DNA of 64,000 nt, taken from the NCBI GenBank assembly GCA_964464815.1, contig CAYXHF010000005.1:33587-97586 (forward strand). The letters are read 5' to 3'. Position numbers and translations under genes: made by a program. This DNA comes from UBA11524 sp964464815. Its GTDB lineage: Bacteria > Bacillota > Clostridia > Christensenellales > Aristaeellaceae. Below are positions 1-7,750 of the stretch, piece after piece (the first letter of the stretch is position 1; each line of letters begins with the position of its first letter). The notes below the pieces were generated by a model. It did no database searches. It was not told where the DNA came from and was given only the letters and a program-made list of their open reading frames with translations.

Positions 1-98
1 AGGTAACAGACAGCGAGGAATACTGGTTCAGCGAGCTGATTCTGGATGAGGTGATTGACGAGGTTCGCCAAGGCTGGCACAGCATCGGAAACGGCTGA
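1..98 (+). CDS. C-terminal end of an unidentified protein (partial)
   Basis: An open frame enters the window (first full codon at position 3) and stops with TGA at 96–98. It encodes about 31 residues of an acidic tail (EEYWFSELILDEVIDEVRQG) that looks like a genuine protein end rather than random sequence. No family can be named from so little. It lies about 180 bp upstream of fucO on the same strand. The gap between them (99–277) contains no convincing gene; a half palindrome AATATTCAC at 209–217 is the only notable element. Confidence 0.45.
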   Translation, partial: VTDSEEYWFSELILDEVIDEVRQGWHSIGNG

Positions 99-277
99 TG
101 CGCTTCTCCTTCCCGGACGCGCCTCCACAAACCAACGCATTCTGTCCATTTTCTGCTCATTTGCGAAACTTTTCCGTCGCCGGCAGGAAAAACACGCGGC
201 TTTGTCGAAATATTCACATATAGCCAAATTGGCTGATTGTTTCCCAAATACCGCAATATTTTGAGGAGGTTATTCCC

Positions 278-1426
278 ATGGCGAATCGTATTGTGTTGAA
301 CCCGATTTCTTATCATGGCCGTGGCGCGATTGGCGAAATCGCTGCCGAGGTCACTTCTCGCGGCCTGAAGAAGGCGTTTGTCTGCTCCGACCCGGACCTG
401 ATTAAGTTCGGCGTGACGAAAAAGGTGACGGATGTGCTGGATGCGGCGAAGCTGCCGTATGAAATCTACTCCAACATCAAGCCCAACCCGACCATTGAAA
501 ATGTGCAGACGGGTGTGGCGGCCTATCAGGCCTCCGGCGCGGACTACATCATCGCCATCGGCGGCGGCTCTTCGATGGATACCGCCAAGGCCATCGGCAT
601 CATCATCAACAACCCGGAATTCGCCGACGTCCGTTCTCTGGAAGGCGTCGCTCCGACGAAGAACAAGACCGTCTTCACCATCGCCGTTCCGACCACGGCT
701 GGCACGGCGGCAGAAGTGACCATCAACTACGTCATCACCGACGTGGAGAAGAAGCGCAAGTTCGTCTGCGTGGACGTGCATGACATTCCCGAGGTCGCGG
801 TGATTGACCCTGACATGATGGCCACGATGCCCAAGGGCCTGACCGCCGCCACCGGCATGGACGCCCTGACGCACGCCATCGAAGGCTTCACCACCAAGGG
901 CGCGTGGGAAATGACGGACATGTTCCATCTCAAGGCCATCGAAATCATCGCCAAGTCCCTGCGTGACGCGGTGAACGGCACCGACACGGGCCGCGACGGC
1001 ATGGCACTGGGCCAGTACATCGCGGGCATGGGCTTCTCCAACGTGGGTCTGGGCATCGTTCACTCCATGGCGCACTGCCTGGGTGCGGTGTATGATACGC
1101 CCCATGGTGTGGCCAACGCCATCCTGCTGCCGACGGTGATGGAATACAACGCACCCGTAACGGGCGACAAGTACAAGTACATCGCCATCGCCATGGGCGT
1201 GGAAGGCGTGGAAAACATGACCGTGGACGAGTACCGCAAGGCCGCCTGCGACGCTGTGAAGCAGCTGTCTCAGGACGTGGGCATCCCTGCCGACCTGAAG
1301 GAAATCGTCAACCCCGACGATCTGGACTTCCTGGCCGAATCCGCATTTGCCGACGCTTGCCGTCCCGGCAACCCGCGCGATACCTCCGTGGAAGAAATCA
1401 AGGAGCTGTACAAGAAGCTGCTGTAA
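278..1426 (+). CDS. fucO: lactaldehyde reductase / 1,2-propanediol dehydrogenase, Fe-dependent ADH
   Basis: This 382-residue protein is a group III (iron-containing) alcohol dehydrogenase. It closely resembles E. coli FucO over its full length, including the runs EFADVRSLEG, TAGTAAEVTINYVITD and GMGFSNVGLG. The NAD-binding GGGSSMD motif is at residues 95–101. The four metal ligands are present at Asp195, His199, His262 and His276, in the FucO spacing. FucO reduces L-lactaldehyde to L-1,2-propanediol in anaerobic fucose or rhamnose breakdown. No other deoxysugar genes are visible here, so the physiological substrate is inferred from similarity only. The ATG is set by AGGAGG at 263–268. A strong terminator follows. 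Confidence 0.9.
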   Translation: MANRIVLNPISYHGRGAIGEIAAEVTSRGLKKAFVCSDPDLIKFGVTKKVTDVLDAAKLPYEIYSNIKPNPTIENVQTGVAAYQASGADYIIAIGGGSSMDTAKAIGIIINNPEFADVRSLEGVAPTKNKTVFTIAVPTTAGTAAEVTINYVITDVEKKRKFVCVDVHDIPEVAVIDPDMMATMPKGLTAATGMDALTHAIEGFTTKGAWEMTDMFHLKAIEIIAKSLRDAVNGTDTGRDGMALGQYIAGMGFSNVGLGIVHSMAHCLGAVYDTPHGVANAILLPTVMEYNAPVTGDKYKYIAIAMGVEGVENMTVDEYRKAACDAVKQLSQDVGIPADLKEIVNPDDLDFLAESAFADACRPGNPRDTSVEEIKELYKKLL

Positions 1427-1441
1427 TTCGCGGCATACAAA

Positions 1442-1498
1442 TTGCCTGCGCAGCATGCATCCAAACGGGTGCTGTTGCGCAGGCAACTTCTTTTTTTG
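1442..1498 (+). terminator. intrinsic terminator after fucO
   Basis: TTGCCTGCGCA (1442–1452) pairs perfectly with TGCGCAGGCAA (1476–1486) and is followed by a T-rich run at 1488–1497. Confidence 0.85.
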
Positions 1499-1538
1499 GG
1501 AATTCTTTTTTATGAAATGAAGACGATTGCCTATCCGA

Positions 1539-2846
1539 TTATTTCAGCTTGTATACCTTTCCCGCGCCACGGCCTTGCACATCAATCAAACCTGCCACCT
1601 GCATCTGGCGCATCAGCTGATATGCCCGCGTTCGCTTGATGGATAGCAGTTCCTGTATTTCATCCTCCGTCATTTGTCCGTATTCGCCAAGATAATCCAA
1701 CACCATTTGCATTTGCGGCGTGATGGTAATCTCCGTCGCGGCCGAAGGCGCCGATACAGGCGCTGCTTGCTGTGTCACATTCCTGTTGGGCAGCATCAGG
1801 CGAAACGCATTCGGTGTCACTTCAATCGTGGGCTGTACAGGGCAATGCTCATAGAGCTTAAAGATTCTGCGAATGCCCGTACCATAGCTTTCAATCAAGC
1901 GAAGGCGATGGAAAATTTCGGCCAGATTTTTGTTGCGCGGCTGAGACACGCCAATGCGAATGTCCTCCGCAGACAAGCCCGGCAAGAGGCCACCCAGCGA
2001 AATGAATTCCATTTTGCTGTCATTCACGTTGATGATAATGCTGCCACTAAAGCTGTAATCCCGATGCACCAGCGCATTGAGCAGCGCCTCGCGAATCGCC
2101 TCCTCCGGATAATCCACCTGATCCGTCCGGATAACGCCCTTAATGGTGGAGACCGTCTTGTTGCACAGTGCCAGATAGTTGACCGCCTGTTCAAACTGCT
2201 TGAAGACAGAGCCGCCAAACTCCTTGCTATCGCGGAATTCCGTGCAGGATTCGTCGTTAAACACAGCGATTTTGGTCGTGTGCTGGCACTGGTCGGAAAG
2301 GAGCAGCGCCAGATTGGTATACAGATTGTTTTGCGTGATGCCCAGCGCCCGATATTTCGTCTCCGAGAATTCCACGCCATAGCGCTGGAACGCCTCCTGT
2401 GCGGCATGGAAGGTCAATTCCTGCTCCAGACTGCGGGCCGTCTCATAATCATCCCCATCGGACTGCTTAATCATCTGGCGAATCTGCTCCGGCGAGGCCG
2501 GAACGCTGGATGCGCCCTGCCGCACATAAACGCCGTTTGGCTTCAAGCCCTTTGCTTTCAGATAGTACGGCTTTGCACTGCCTTCGCTCACTTCAATGCG
2601 GATAATCTGATTCTGCTGCAAGACATAGCGCACAAACATGGTCACATCCGGCTGAATGGCATCCCGCACGCCATTGGTCAGGCGCGTGTATGTTTCGTCA
2701 ATGTTGTCAATGCCCGTCAGGTTGCCCTGGTCGTCAATGCCAATGAAGATGATGCCGCCTTCCGTATTGGCAAACGCAATCACTTCCTTGTAAATATCAT
2801 CGACCAGCTGTTGCTTGTATTCTACCCGTTCGCTTTCCTGCTGCAT
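1539..2846 (-). CDS. AlbA_2 / HATPase_c_4 / winged-helix regulator A
   Basis: This 435-residue protein has the layout of COG2865-type putative regulators. An N-terminal Schlafen/AlbA_2 domain (about 1–120; ESERVEYK start, EVIAFANTEGG) is followed by an HATPase_c_4-like GHKL fold (about 240–340; REALLNALVHRDY, YGTGI). A C-terminal winged helix (about 370–435; TEDEIQELLSIKRTRAYQLMRQM) would bind DNA. ATG at 2846 is preferred to the in-frame GTG at 2855 because AGGAGG (2856–2861) would overlap that GTG but lies 8 nt from the ATG. A paralogue of the same length and order lies at 35547–36854. Four phased palindromes sit just upstream, suggesting autoregulation. The biochemical role of the family is poorly defined. 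Confidence 0.8.
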   Translation of the reverse strand: MQQESERVEYKQQLVDDIYKEVIAFANTEGGIIFIGIDDQGNLTGIDNIDETYTRLTNGVRDAIQPDVTMFVRYVLQQNQIIRIEVSEGSAKPYYLKAKGLKPNGVYVRQGASSVPASPEQIRQMIKQSDGDDYETARSLEQELTFHAAQEAFQRYGVEFSETKYRALGITQNNLYTNLALLLSDQCQHTTKIAVFNDESCTEFRDSKEFGGSVFKQFEQAVNYLALCNKTVSTIKGVIRTDQVDYPEEAIREALLNALVHRDYSFSGSIIINVNDSKMEFISLGGLLPGLSAEDIRIGVSQPRNKNLAEIFHRLRLIESYGTGIRRIFKLYEHCPVQPTIEVTPNAFRLMLPNRNVTQQAAPVSAPSAATEITITPQMQMVLDYLGEYGQMTEDEIQELLSIKRTRAYQLMRQMQVAGLIDVQGRGAGKVYKLK

Positions 2847-2875
2847 GTTCTGCACCTCCTGTCTTTCTCTCTGTT

Positions 2876-2904
2876 ATTATACCCTGAATTCACCTTTTTT
2901 TCAA
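2876..2904 (-). promoter_or_regulatory. sigma-A promoter of AlbA_2 regulator A
   Basis: On the minus strand, TTGAAA (2904–2899) and TATAAT (2881–2876) are separated by exactly 17 bp. The transcript would start near 2869, just ahead of AGGAGG. A partial operator, TGAATTCACC (2885–2894), lies inside the spacer. Confidence 0.8.
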
Positions 2905-2988
2905 CGGCAAAAGGTGAATATTCACCTCTCCCATGTGAAAATTCACTTCCATTCATGAATATTCACCCCACAAAAGGTGAATATTCAC
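2885..2988. promoter_or_regulatory. array of phased GTGAATATTCAC operators
   Basis: Four 12-bp palindromes occur at 2914–2925 (core of a perfect 16-bp AGGTGAATATTCACCT), 2935–2946 (GTGAAAATTCAC), 2955–2966 (ATGAATATTCAC) and 2977–2988. Their centres are 21, 20 and 22 bp apart, so they fall on one face of the helix. A fifth, partial site (TGAATTCA, 2885–2892) lies 31 bp further, about three turns, inside the promoter spacer. The layout suits cooperative binding by a dimeric regulator. Confidence 0.75.
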
Positions 2989-3019
2989 TCTCCCTATTGA
3001 ACAAATTCCCCACACCACA

Positions 3020-3052
3020 CAAAAACTCCGGCACGCCAGAGCATGCCGGAGC
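3020..3052 (-). terminator. intrinsic terminator of the flavoprotein gene
   Basis: CTCCGGCA (3026–3033) pairs with TGCCGGAG (3044–3051). Read on the minus strand, the hairpin is followed by a T run (A tract 3021–3025 on the plus strand). Confidence 0.8.
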
Positions 3053-3072
3053 AAAATCATTTTTTGAGGAAA

Positions 3073-5058
3073 TTATGCCTCTTCACCCATGGCGACCTTG
3101 ACAGCCTTCAGCGCGAAGGTCATCGTGCGGCCCATGGCGATACCGGGCATCAGGCAGGGATAGTTGTTGACGAAGAAGCCACCGGACATGTCGCCCGTGA
3201 CGAACAGACCGGGAATCGGCTGACCATCGGTCGCCAGCGCCTCGGCCTTCTCGTTAACCAGAATGCCCTGCTCCGTGCAGAGGATGCAAGCGCCCATCCA
3301 GAAGCCGTAGAACGGCGCCTTGCGAATGGCGCTCAGGCGGTAGGACTGCTTGCCGAAGTCGGCGTCGTCCTGCGCGTCATACAGCTCGTTGTAGCGCTCC
3401 ACCGTCTTGAGGAAGGTTTCCTTGGCCTCACCCGTGAAGCCCATCTTGTCAGCCAGCTCCTCGATGGTGTCGGCAATCACAGCCTTGCCCTCTTCGGCCT
3501 TCTTGGCCAGGCTCTTGAGCTGACCCTCGGGATTGCTGCGCGTGCCAGCGGAGCAGCCCAGGGTGTGGAAGCGCACCACGTCCTCCGGCATGTTCGCATC
3601 AAAGATGGACGCGTAGACATGGCCGGGCTGGTTGTAGGCGGCAAAGGACATGTGGTCATACGTGCCGGACTCGTCCGTGAAGCGCTGACCATTGCGGTTG
3701 ACCTTCAGGAACGGCTGAGAGCCGAGGTTGAACTGGCCATCCTCAGACGGGAAGACCTTATCACCGGAGGGCAGGGTCACATAGCCCGCATCCACACCGG
3801 GCGCAACGATGCCACGGTCAAAGAGCATGGGCGCCGCTTCGGCCTGAAGGGCAGCACCAGCCCACATGGCGGCCTTGATGCCGTCGCCCGTGTTGGTCGG
3901 CCAGGAAACGTTGGAGGTGGTCACTGCCGTTGCCAGCGGGTCGAGCGCCTCCATCATCTGGGTGTTGAAGGCGTAGCCACCGGCGGCCAGCAGCACGCCG
4001 TTCTTGGCATTGATGCGAATGTACGCCTTGGTTTCGGTGTTCTGGGCGATTGCACCCGTCACGCGGCCTTCCTCGTTCTTTTCCAGCTTCACCAGTGCCG
4101 TGCAGAAGTCGATGGGATGGCCAGCTTCCTCCACCATGGTCTTGAACATTTCCTGACGATTCGAGCCAAAGCCCCAGGTATGCTCACACACCGGGAAGTA
4201 GAAGCCGGATTCCTCCGCATGCGGCCACACGGCCTCTTCGCCAGTCGTGACCGTCACCTTGGCGTCCGGATAGTACTTGGCATAGCAATCGCTGACGAAA
4301 TCATGCATCGCGGCAGATTCGTTAATCCAGGTATTGAAGGCGTTCATGTTGCTCTTGCCGGAGGAATAGCGCTTCAGCTCACGACGCAGACGCGCGCGAT
4401 CCACCGGCGGTTCACCGGCAGCCTTGGCGTCCTTGGAGTCAATCGCGCCGTACCAGCCACGCACACGCGCCATGGTCGTGCCCTTTTCAATCACGCGGAA
4501 GTCATAGCCCTGCTTGGCCGCATAGGCCGCTGCCGCCATGCCACCATTACCCGCGCCGACAATCAGGAAGTCGGTCGTCCAGGTATCGGTGATGTCGCTC
4601 TCGGCGATTTCGGGCGCTTCGCCCAGCCAGTCGGCGTTGCCCGCGGCTTCGTCCTTGTGCTCAATCACTTCCACCGGGATTTCGCCCTTGGCCTGCTGGA
4701 TACACTTGTTGGCCGCTTCCATAACCGCCTTGGAGGTAATGGTCGAGCCGGAAATGGCGTCAATCTCCGCGCCCTGCGCCTTGAGCAGCGCATCTGCCAG
4801 CGCATCGCCGATGTCACGGCCATAGCCAGCCGTTTCACCCGACAGGTCCAGCACAACATCCGTAATCGCATTTTCGGAGAAGGTCATGGTCGCCGTGACC
4901 GTGTTAATGCCCTTGGCCGTGGCGGTGTAGGTGCCGGGCGTATAGATGCCCTCCGCCAAAGCGCTCATCGCGGGCACACCCGCCACACCCGCAATTGCTG
5001 CGGTCGCAGTGCCCGCCAGGGCACCCTTCAAAAACGAACGACGGCTGATCTCTTTCAT
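3073..5058 (-). CDS. Tat-exported FMN/FAD reductase (fumarate/urocanate reductase family)
   Basis: This 661-residue flavoprotein starts with a twin-arginine signal (SRRSFLKG, residues 5–12) and a hydrophobic stretch ending near ALAEG. An FMN_bind domain (about 38–125) has the SGST motif (103–106), where ApbE-type transferases attach FMN to the threonine. An FAD_binding_2 domain follows, with GAGNGG at 168–173 and a C-terminal GLFVTGDMSGG motif. Such extracytoplasmic reductases use fumarate, urocanate or related enoates as respiratory electron acceptors. The substrate cannot be read from sequence alone. A MerR gene diverges from it and tat genes follow that, so export and control are encoded side by side. 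Confidence 0.88.
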   Translation of the reverse strand: MKEISRRSFLKGALAGTATAAIAGVAGVPAMSALAEGIYTPGTYTATAKGINTVTATMTFSENAITDVVLDLSGETAGYGRDIGDALADALLKAQGAEIDAISGSTITSKAVMEAANKCIQQAKGEIPVEVIEHKDEAAGNADWLGEAPEIAESDITDTWTTDFLIVGAGNGGMAAAAYAAKQGYDFRVIEKGTTMARVRGWYGAIDSKDAKAAGEPPVDRARLRRELKRYSSGKSNMNAFNTWINESAAMHDFVSDCYAKYYPDAKVTVTTGEEAVWPHAEESGFYFPVCEHTWGFGSNRQEMFKTMVEEAGHPIDFCTALVKLEKNEEGRVTGAIAQNTETKAYIRINAKNGVLLAAGGYAFNTQMMEALDPLATAVTTSNVSWPTNTGDGIKAAMWAGAALQAEAAPMLFDRGIVAPGVDAGYVTLPSGDKVFPSEDGQFNLGSQPFLKVNRNGQRFTDESGTYDHMSFAAYNQPGHVYASIFDANMPEDVVRFHTLGCSAGTRSNPEGQLKSLAKKAEEGKAVIADTIEELADKMGFTGEAKETFLKTVERYNELYDAQDDADFGKQSYRLSAIRKAPFYGFWMGACILCTEQGILVNEKAEALATDGQPIPGLFVTGDMSGGFFVNNYPCLMPGIAMGRTMTFALKAVKVAMGEEA

Positions 5059-5096
5059 CAGAAGATCCCTCCTTGTTATTTTTCCGTCATACTTGC

Positions 5097-5127
5097 ATTA
5101 TAAAGCTAGGTGTAACACACAGGTCAA
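5097..5127 (-). promoter_or_regulatory. MerR-type promoter with 19-bp spacer (flavoprotein gene)
   Basis: On the minus strand, TTGACC (5127–5122) and TATAAT (5102–5097) are separated by 19 bp instead of 17. A short dyad GTGT-A-ACAC (5110–5118) sits near the middle of the spacer. Long spacers with a central dyad are the hallmark of promoters activated by MerR-family proteins, and a merR-type gene starts 69 bp away on the other strand. Confidence 0.7.
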
Positions 5128-5195
5128 TAGAAAATTGCCAAAAAGGATGGAAAACAACCAAATTCTATGATACAATTGATGCAGGTGGTGACAAA

Positions 5196-6038
5196 ATGCA
5201 AGAAAAAGACCGTCCTCGCCCCAAGAAGCTGTATCGCATTGGCGATTATGCCCGCTTCATGGGCGTTAGCACCGACTTGCTCAAGCATTATGAGAAATTC
5301 GGCCTCATTCATGCTGAGCCTTCACAAAACGGCTATCGGTATTACCGCTTTCAGGAATCCGTGCCGCTGCTGGAAAGCCGGAAGCTGCAAAACTACGGCC
5401 TTTCACTGCGGGAAATGGAAGCCGTGCTGCATGCATCAAGCTATGAAGCCGTGGCCGATTTGATGGATGACAAAATCGACCAGATGCAGCGGCGCATTCA
5501 TTTTGAACAAATGGTTGTCGCGACGCATGGCAAATTCAAGGACTGGATGCAGGCCATGAACGGCGAAAGCCTTCGCTGTGAAGTCGCTAATGCGCCGACC
5601 ATGTGGTTTTTGCCTCACAGCGTCCGGCGTGATTTCATTGAAGATGTGCGCATTTCCGCGCTGCTCCCACGCTGGGAGGAGGTCATGCCGCTGGCAGCCA
5701 TCTGTCGCCTGATGCCACAGGCCGGACAAGGCCCGGAAATGCAATGGGGACTGCTCATTCGGCAAAACGACGCGCTTTCGCTGGATTTGCCGCAAAATGA
5801 TGTGGTGCGCGTGCTGCCCGGTCGGCGTTCGCTGTTCATCCACTATCACCGGCAATGGCTGATGGACAAGCCACAATACCAGCAATTGCCGCTGGAGGAG
5901 CTGCTTTCACGCTACCCGGTGGATGTCTGTGCGCCGATGGTGCAGTGCTGCCTGATGTCCTCGCGCAATGCCCAAGCGCATTTCTCCTGCGGCTTCTTCT
6001 GCGTTCCGCTTAAAGACGATGGCACGGCAGAAGGATGA
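5196..6038 (+). CDS. MerR-family transcriptional regulator
   Basis: This 280-residue protein begins with a MerR helix-turn-helix (about residues 12–80; YRIGDYARFMGVSTDLLKHY, then the wing NGYRYYRF) and a dimerisation helix. The C-terminal half has no metal-binding cysteine pattern that I recognise and looks like a BmrR/GyrI-like small-molecule domain. ATG at 5196 is chosen because the HTH begins shortly after it and AGGTGGTG precedes it; upstream residues in the frame look untranslated. A possible promoter is TGGAAA (5148–5153), 17 bp, TACAAT (5171–5176). It diverges from the flavoprotein gene, whose promoter has the 19-bp spacer typical of MerR targets. Confidence 0.82.
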   Translation: MQEKDRPRPKKLYRIGDYARFMGVSTDLLKHYEKFGLIHAEPSQNGYRYYRFQESVPLLESRKLQNYGLSLREMEAVLHASSYEAVADLMDDKIDQMQRRIHFEQMVVATHGKFKDWMQAMNGESLRCEVANAPTMWFLPHSVRRDFIEDVRISALLPRWEEVMPLAAICRLMPQAGQGPEMQWGLLIRQNDALSLDLPQNDVVRVLPGRRSLFIHYHRQWLMDKPQYQQLPLEELLSRYPVDVCAPMVQCCLMSSRNAQAHFSCGFFCVPLKDDGTAEG

Positions 6039-6154
6039 CTGTTTCCCATTCAATTAGTAGCAAAACAAATTTCTTTGTTCTTTACTTTTGGGAAATATGA
6101 CGCTATAATAAAAAATAGCGCAAAGAAAAATCGCAGGGAAAGGAGGCAGACGGC

Positions 6155-6487
6155 TTGTTCAATCTGGGCATGATGGAAATTGTCGTTGTGCTACTGGTCG
6201 CGTTTCTGGTCGTCGGGCCAAAGGACCTGCCGAAGGTGGCGCGCTGGCTTGCCCGTCAGCTCAAGCAGCTCAAAAAGCTCATCCGCGAAATCAAGAAGGA
6301 AGTTGGTTGGGATGAGCTGACCAAGGAGCTGCGCGACACGGCAGACGACATCAAGACCACGGTCAAGGATGCCGATATCAAAGACGATTTGAAGGATTCC
6401 ACCGATGGGGTGAAGGACACGGTGGATACCCTGCGCAAAAACGTTGATGATGTCAAAAAGGAACTCAACAAAAAAATCAAGCTATAA
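6155..6487 (+). CDS. tatB: Sec-independent translocase protein, TatB-like
   Basis: This 110-residue protein has one N-terminal membrane helix (MEIVVVLLVAFLVV), a GPKDLPKVAR hinge, and an amphipathic, charged tail. The GP at the hinge is the TatB type; TatA proteins have FG there. TatB recognises twin-arginine signals with TatC. The start is TTG at 6155, placed 8 nt after AGGAGG (6140–6145). tatA follows after 20 bp and tatC after that, and the nearest likely substrate is the twin-arginine flavoprotein at 3073–5058. A TatA role cannot be excluded, since many Bacillota use two TatA-like proteins. Confidence 0.8.
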   Translation: MFNLGMMEIVVVLLVAFLVVGPKDLPKVARWLARQLKQLKKLIREIKKEVGWDELTKELRDTADDIKTTVKDADIKDDLKDSTDGVKDTVDTLRKNVDDVKKELNKKIKL

Positions 6488-6507
6488 TTTTTAGGAGGTA
6501 CAAACAT

Positions 6508-6690
6508 ATGAGACTTGGTGCATTGGAAATCGTTCTGATTCTGTTGGTGGTTCTGGTACTGTTCGGCGGCAATAAGCTGGCGGGCGTCGGCAAGGCGTTG
6601 GGCCAGAGCATCCATGATTTCAAGAAGGAAATCAACCGCGACGATGAGAAGAAGGAAGAAGAGAAGAAGGATGACACCAAGAGCGAATAA
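6508..6690 (+). CDS. tatA: Sec-independent translocase protein TatA
   Basis: This is a 60-residue classic TatA: a membrane helix (LEIVLILLVVLVL), the FGGNKLAGVGKALGQ hinge and amphipathic helix, and a strongly charged Lys/Glu/Asp tail. TatA oligomers form the translocation pathway for folded proteins after TatBC binds the signal. AGGAGG lies 7–12 nt before ATG 6508. It sits between tatB-like and tatC genes in one operon. Confidence 0.9.
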   Translation: MRLGALEIVLILLVVLVLFGGNKLAGVGKALGQSIHDFKKEINRDDEKKEEEKKDDTKSE

Positions 6691-6759
6691 TCTGCTTCTG
6701 CCCGCATACGTTGCGGAAGCTGTTCGCCTTGCTTCTTTTTCTTGAAGGAGAGGTGTGCC

Positions 6760-7527
6760 TTGGCGCAAGAGGAACAAAACAAACAGTCGTTGGGGGAACA
6801 CCTTGTGGCCCTCAGAAAGCTGCTACTGCGCAGTGCCGCGGCGATTGGCATTGCGTTTCTGGTTGTGTTCTACGCATTCATTGACCCGCTGATGTCGCTG
6901 ATTACCGGCCCGATTGTGGAGCGCGGCATCACCGTCATCTACACCGAGATGTCCGCAGCGCTTCTGACAAAGCTCAAGGTTGCCATCATCGCCGGTGCGG
7001 TCGTTGCCAGTCCCTATGTGTTCTGGCAGATTTGGCAGTTCATCAAGCCCGCGCTGTATGCGCACGAAAAGCGAATTTTCCGCGTCACCTTCGCGGCGGC
7101 GGTATCGCTCTTTTTGCTGGGCGTGGTGTTCTGCTATGTAGCGGTCTACTTTCTGGCGGTGGACTTCTTCCTCATTGCGGGTGAAGATTTGGCCACCCCG
7201 ATGCTGGCCATTGACAACTATGTGGACTTCCTGTTCGGCTTCGTGCTGCCCTTCGGCATTGCGTTTGAGCTGCCCGTGGCGCTCTACATCACGACGCGTC
7301 TGGGTCTGACCAACTACGAGATGCTGGCCAGCAAGCGCCGCTACGTGATTCTGGCGACCGTTGTCGTGGCGGCCTTCCTGACGCCGCCGGATGTGGTCAG
7401 CCAGATCATGCTGTCCATCCCGATTCTGCTGCTCTTTGAAATCTCCCTGCAAATCTGCAAATGGGTCAAGCCCCATTCGCGGGAGGATGTTTCCGAGGAA
7501 GACGAAGAGGCGCAGGAGGAAGCGTAA
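6760..7527 (+). CDS. tatC: Sec-independent translocase protein TatC
   Basis: This 255-residue polytopic protein carries the TatC start (SLGEHLVALRKLLLRS, the usual HL.ELR region) and about six membrane segments. It also has the conserved FxxP and periplasmic-loop features (ASPYVFWQIWQFIKPALYAHEKR) and an acidic tail. TatC is the receptor for twin-arginine signal peptides. The start is TTG at 6760 after AAGGAGAGG (6745–6753); an upstream in-frame TTG at 6742 would place that site inside the gene. It closes the tat operon and is followed by a terminator. Confidence 0.92.
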   Translation: MAQEEQNKQSLGEHLVALRKLLLRSAAAIGIAFLVVFYAFIDPLMSLITGPIVERGITVIYTEMSAALLTKLKVAIIAGAVVASPYVFWQIWQFIKPALYAHEKRIFRVTFAAAVSLFLLGVVFCYVAVYFLAVDFFLIAGEDLATPMLAIDNYVDFLFGFVLPFGIAFELPVALYITTRLGLTNYEMLASKRRYVILATVVVAAFLTPPDVVSQIMLSIPILLLFEISLQICKWVKPHSREDVSEEDEEAQEEA

Positions 7528-7549
7528 TTTTCCCCACATAAAACCAAAT

Positions 7550-7595
7550 AAAACGCATGTACAACACCGGAAATGGTCTTGCACATGCGTTTTTT
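7550..7595 (+). terminator. terminator after tatC
   Basis: AAACGCATGT (7551–7560) pairs with ACATGCGTTT across a short loop and runs into a T tract ending near 7595. Confidence 0.8.
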
Positions 7596-7686
7596 GTTGC
7601 CTCGGAAACCTTCTACATCCCTAGCACAATAGTGAGATAAGCAAAAAATGCATAAACATAAAAAACAAATGAATACAAAAAAGCAG

Positions 7687-7715
7687 TTGACTTTTTTTCG
7701 GGGGGGGGGTATAAT
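7687..7715 (+). promoter_or_regulatory. promoter with ten-G spacer (possible phase-variable switch)
   Basis: TTGACT (7687–7692) and TATAAT (7710–7715) are separated by 17 bp made almost entirely of homopolymers: six T, one C and ten G (7700–7709). Gain or loss of one G by slippage would make the spacer 18 or 16 bp and change promoter strength. The downstream genes are 7751–7939 and 7958–8638. Confidence 0.75.
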
Positions 7716-7750
7716 AGAAGTAACAATGCATAAGGACAAGGAATAATGCA

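Noticed and set aside
55..264. 70-codon frame upstream of fucO
   Set aside because: It overlaps the end of the partial upstream gene and the fucO leader, has no ribosome site, and reads as low-information sequence.
3043..5103. Long plus-strand open frame opposite the flavoprotein gene
   Set aside because: It mirrors the codon structure of the minus-strand gene, has Arg/His-rich composition, no family motif and no ribosome site. High GC at third positions keeps antisense frames open throughout this window.
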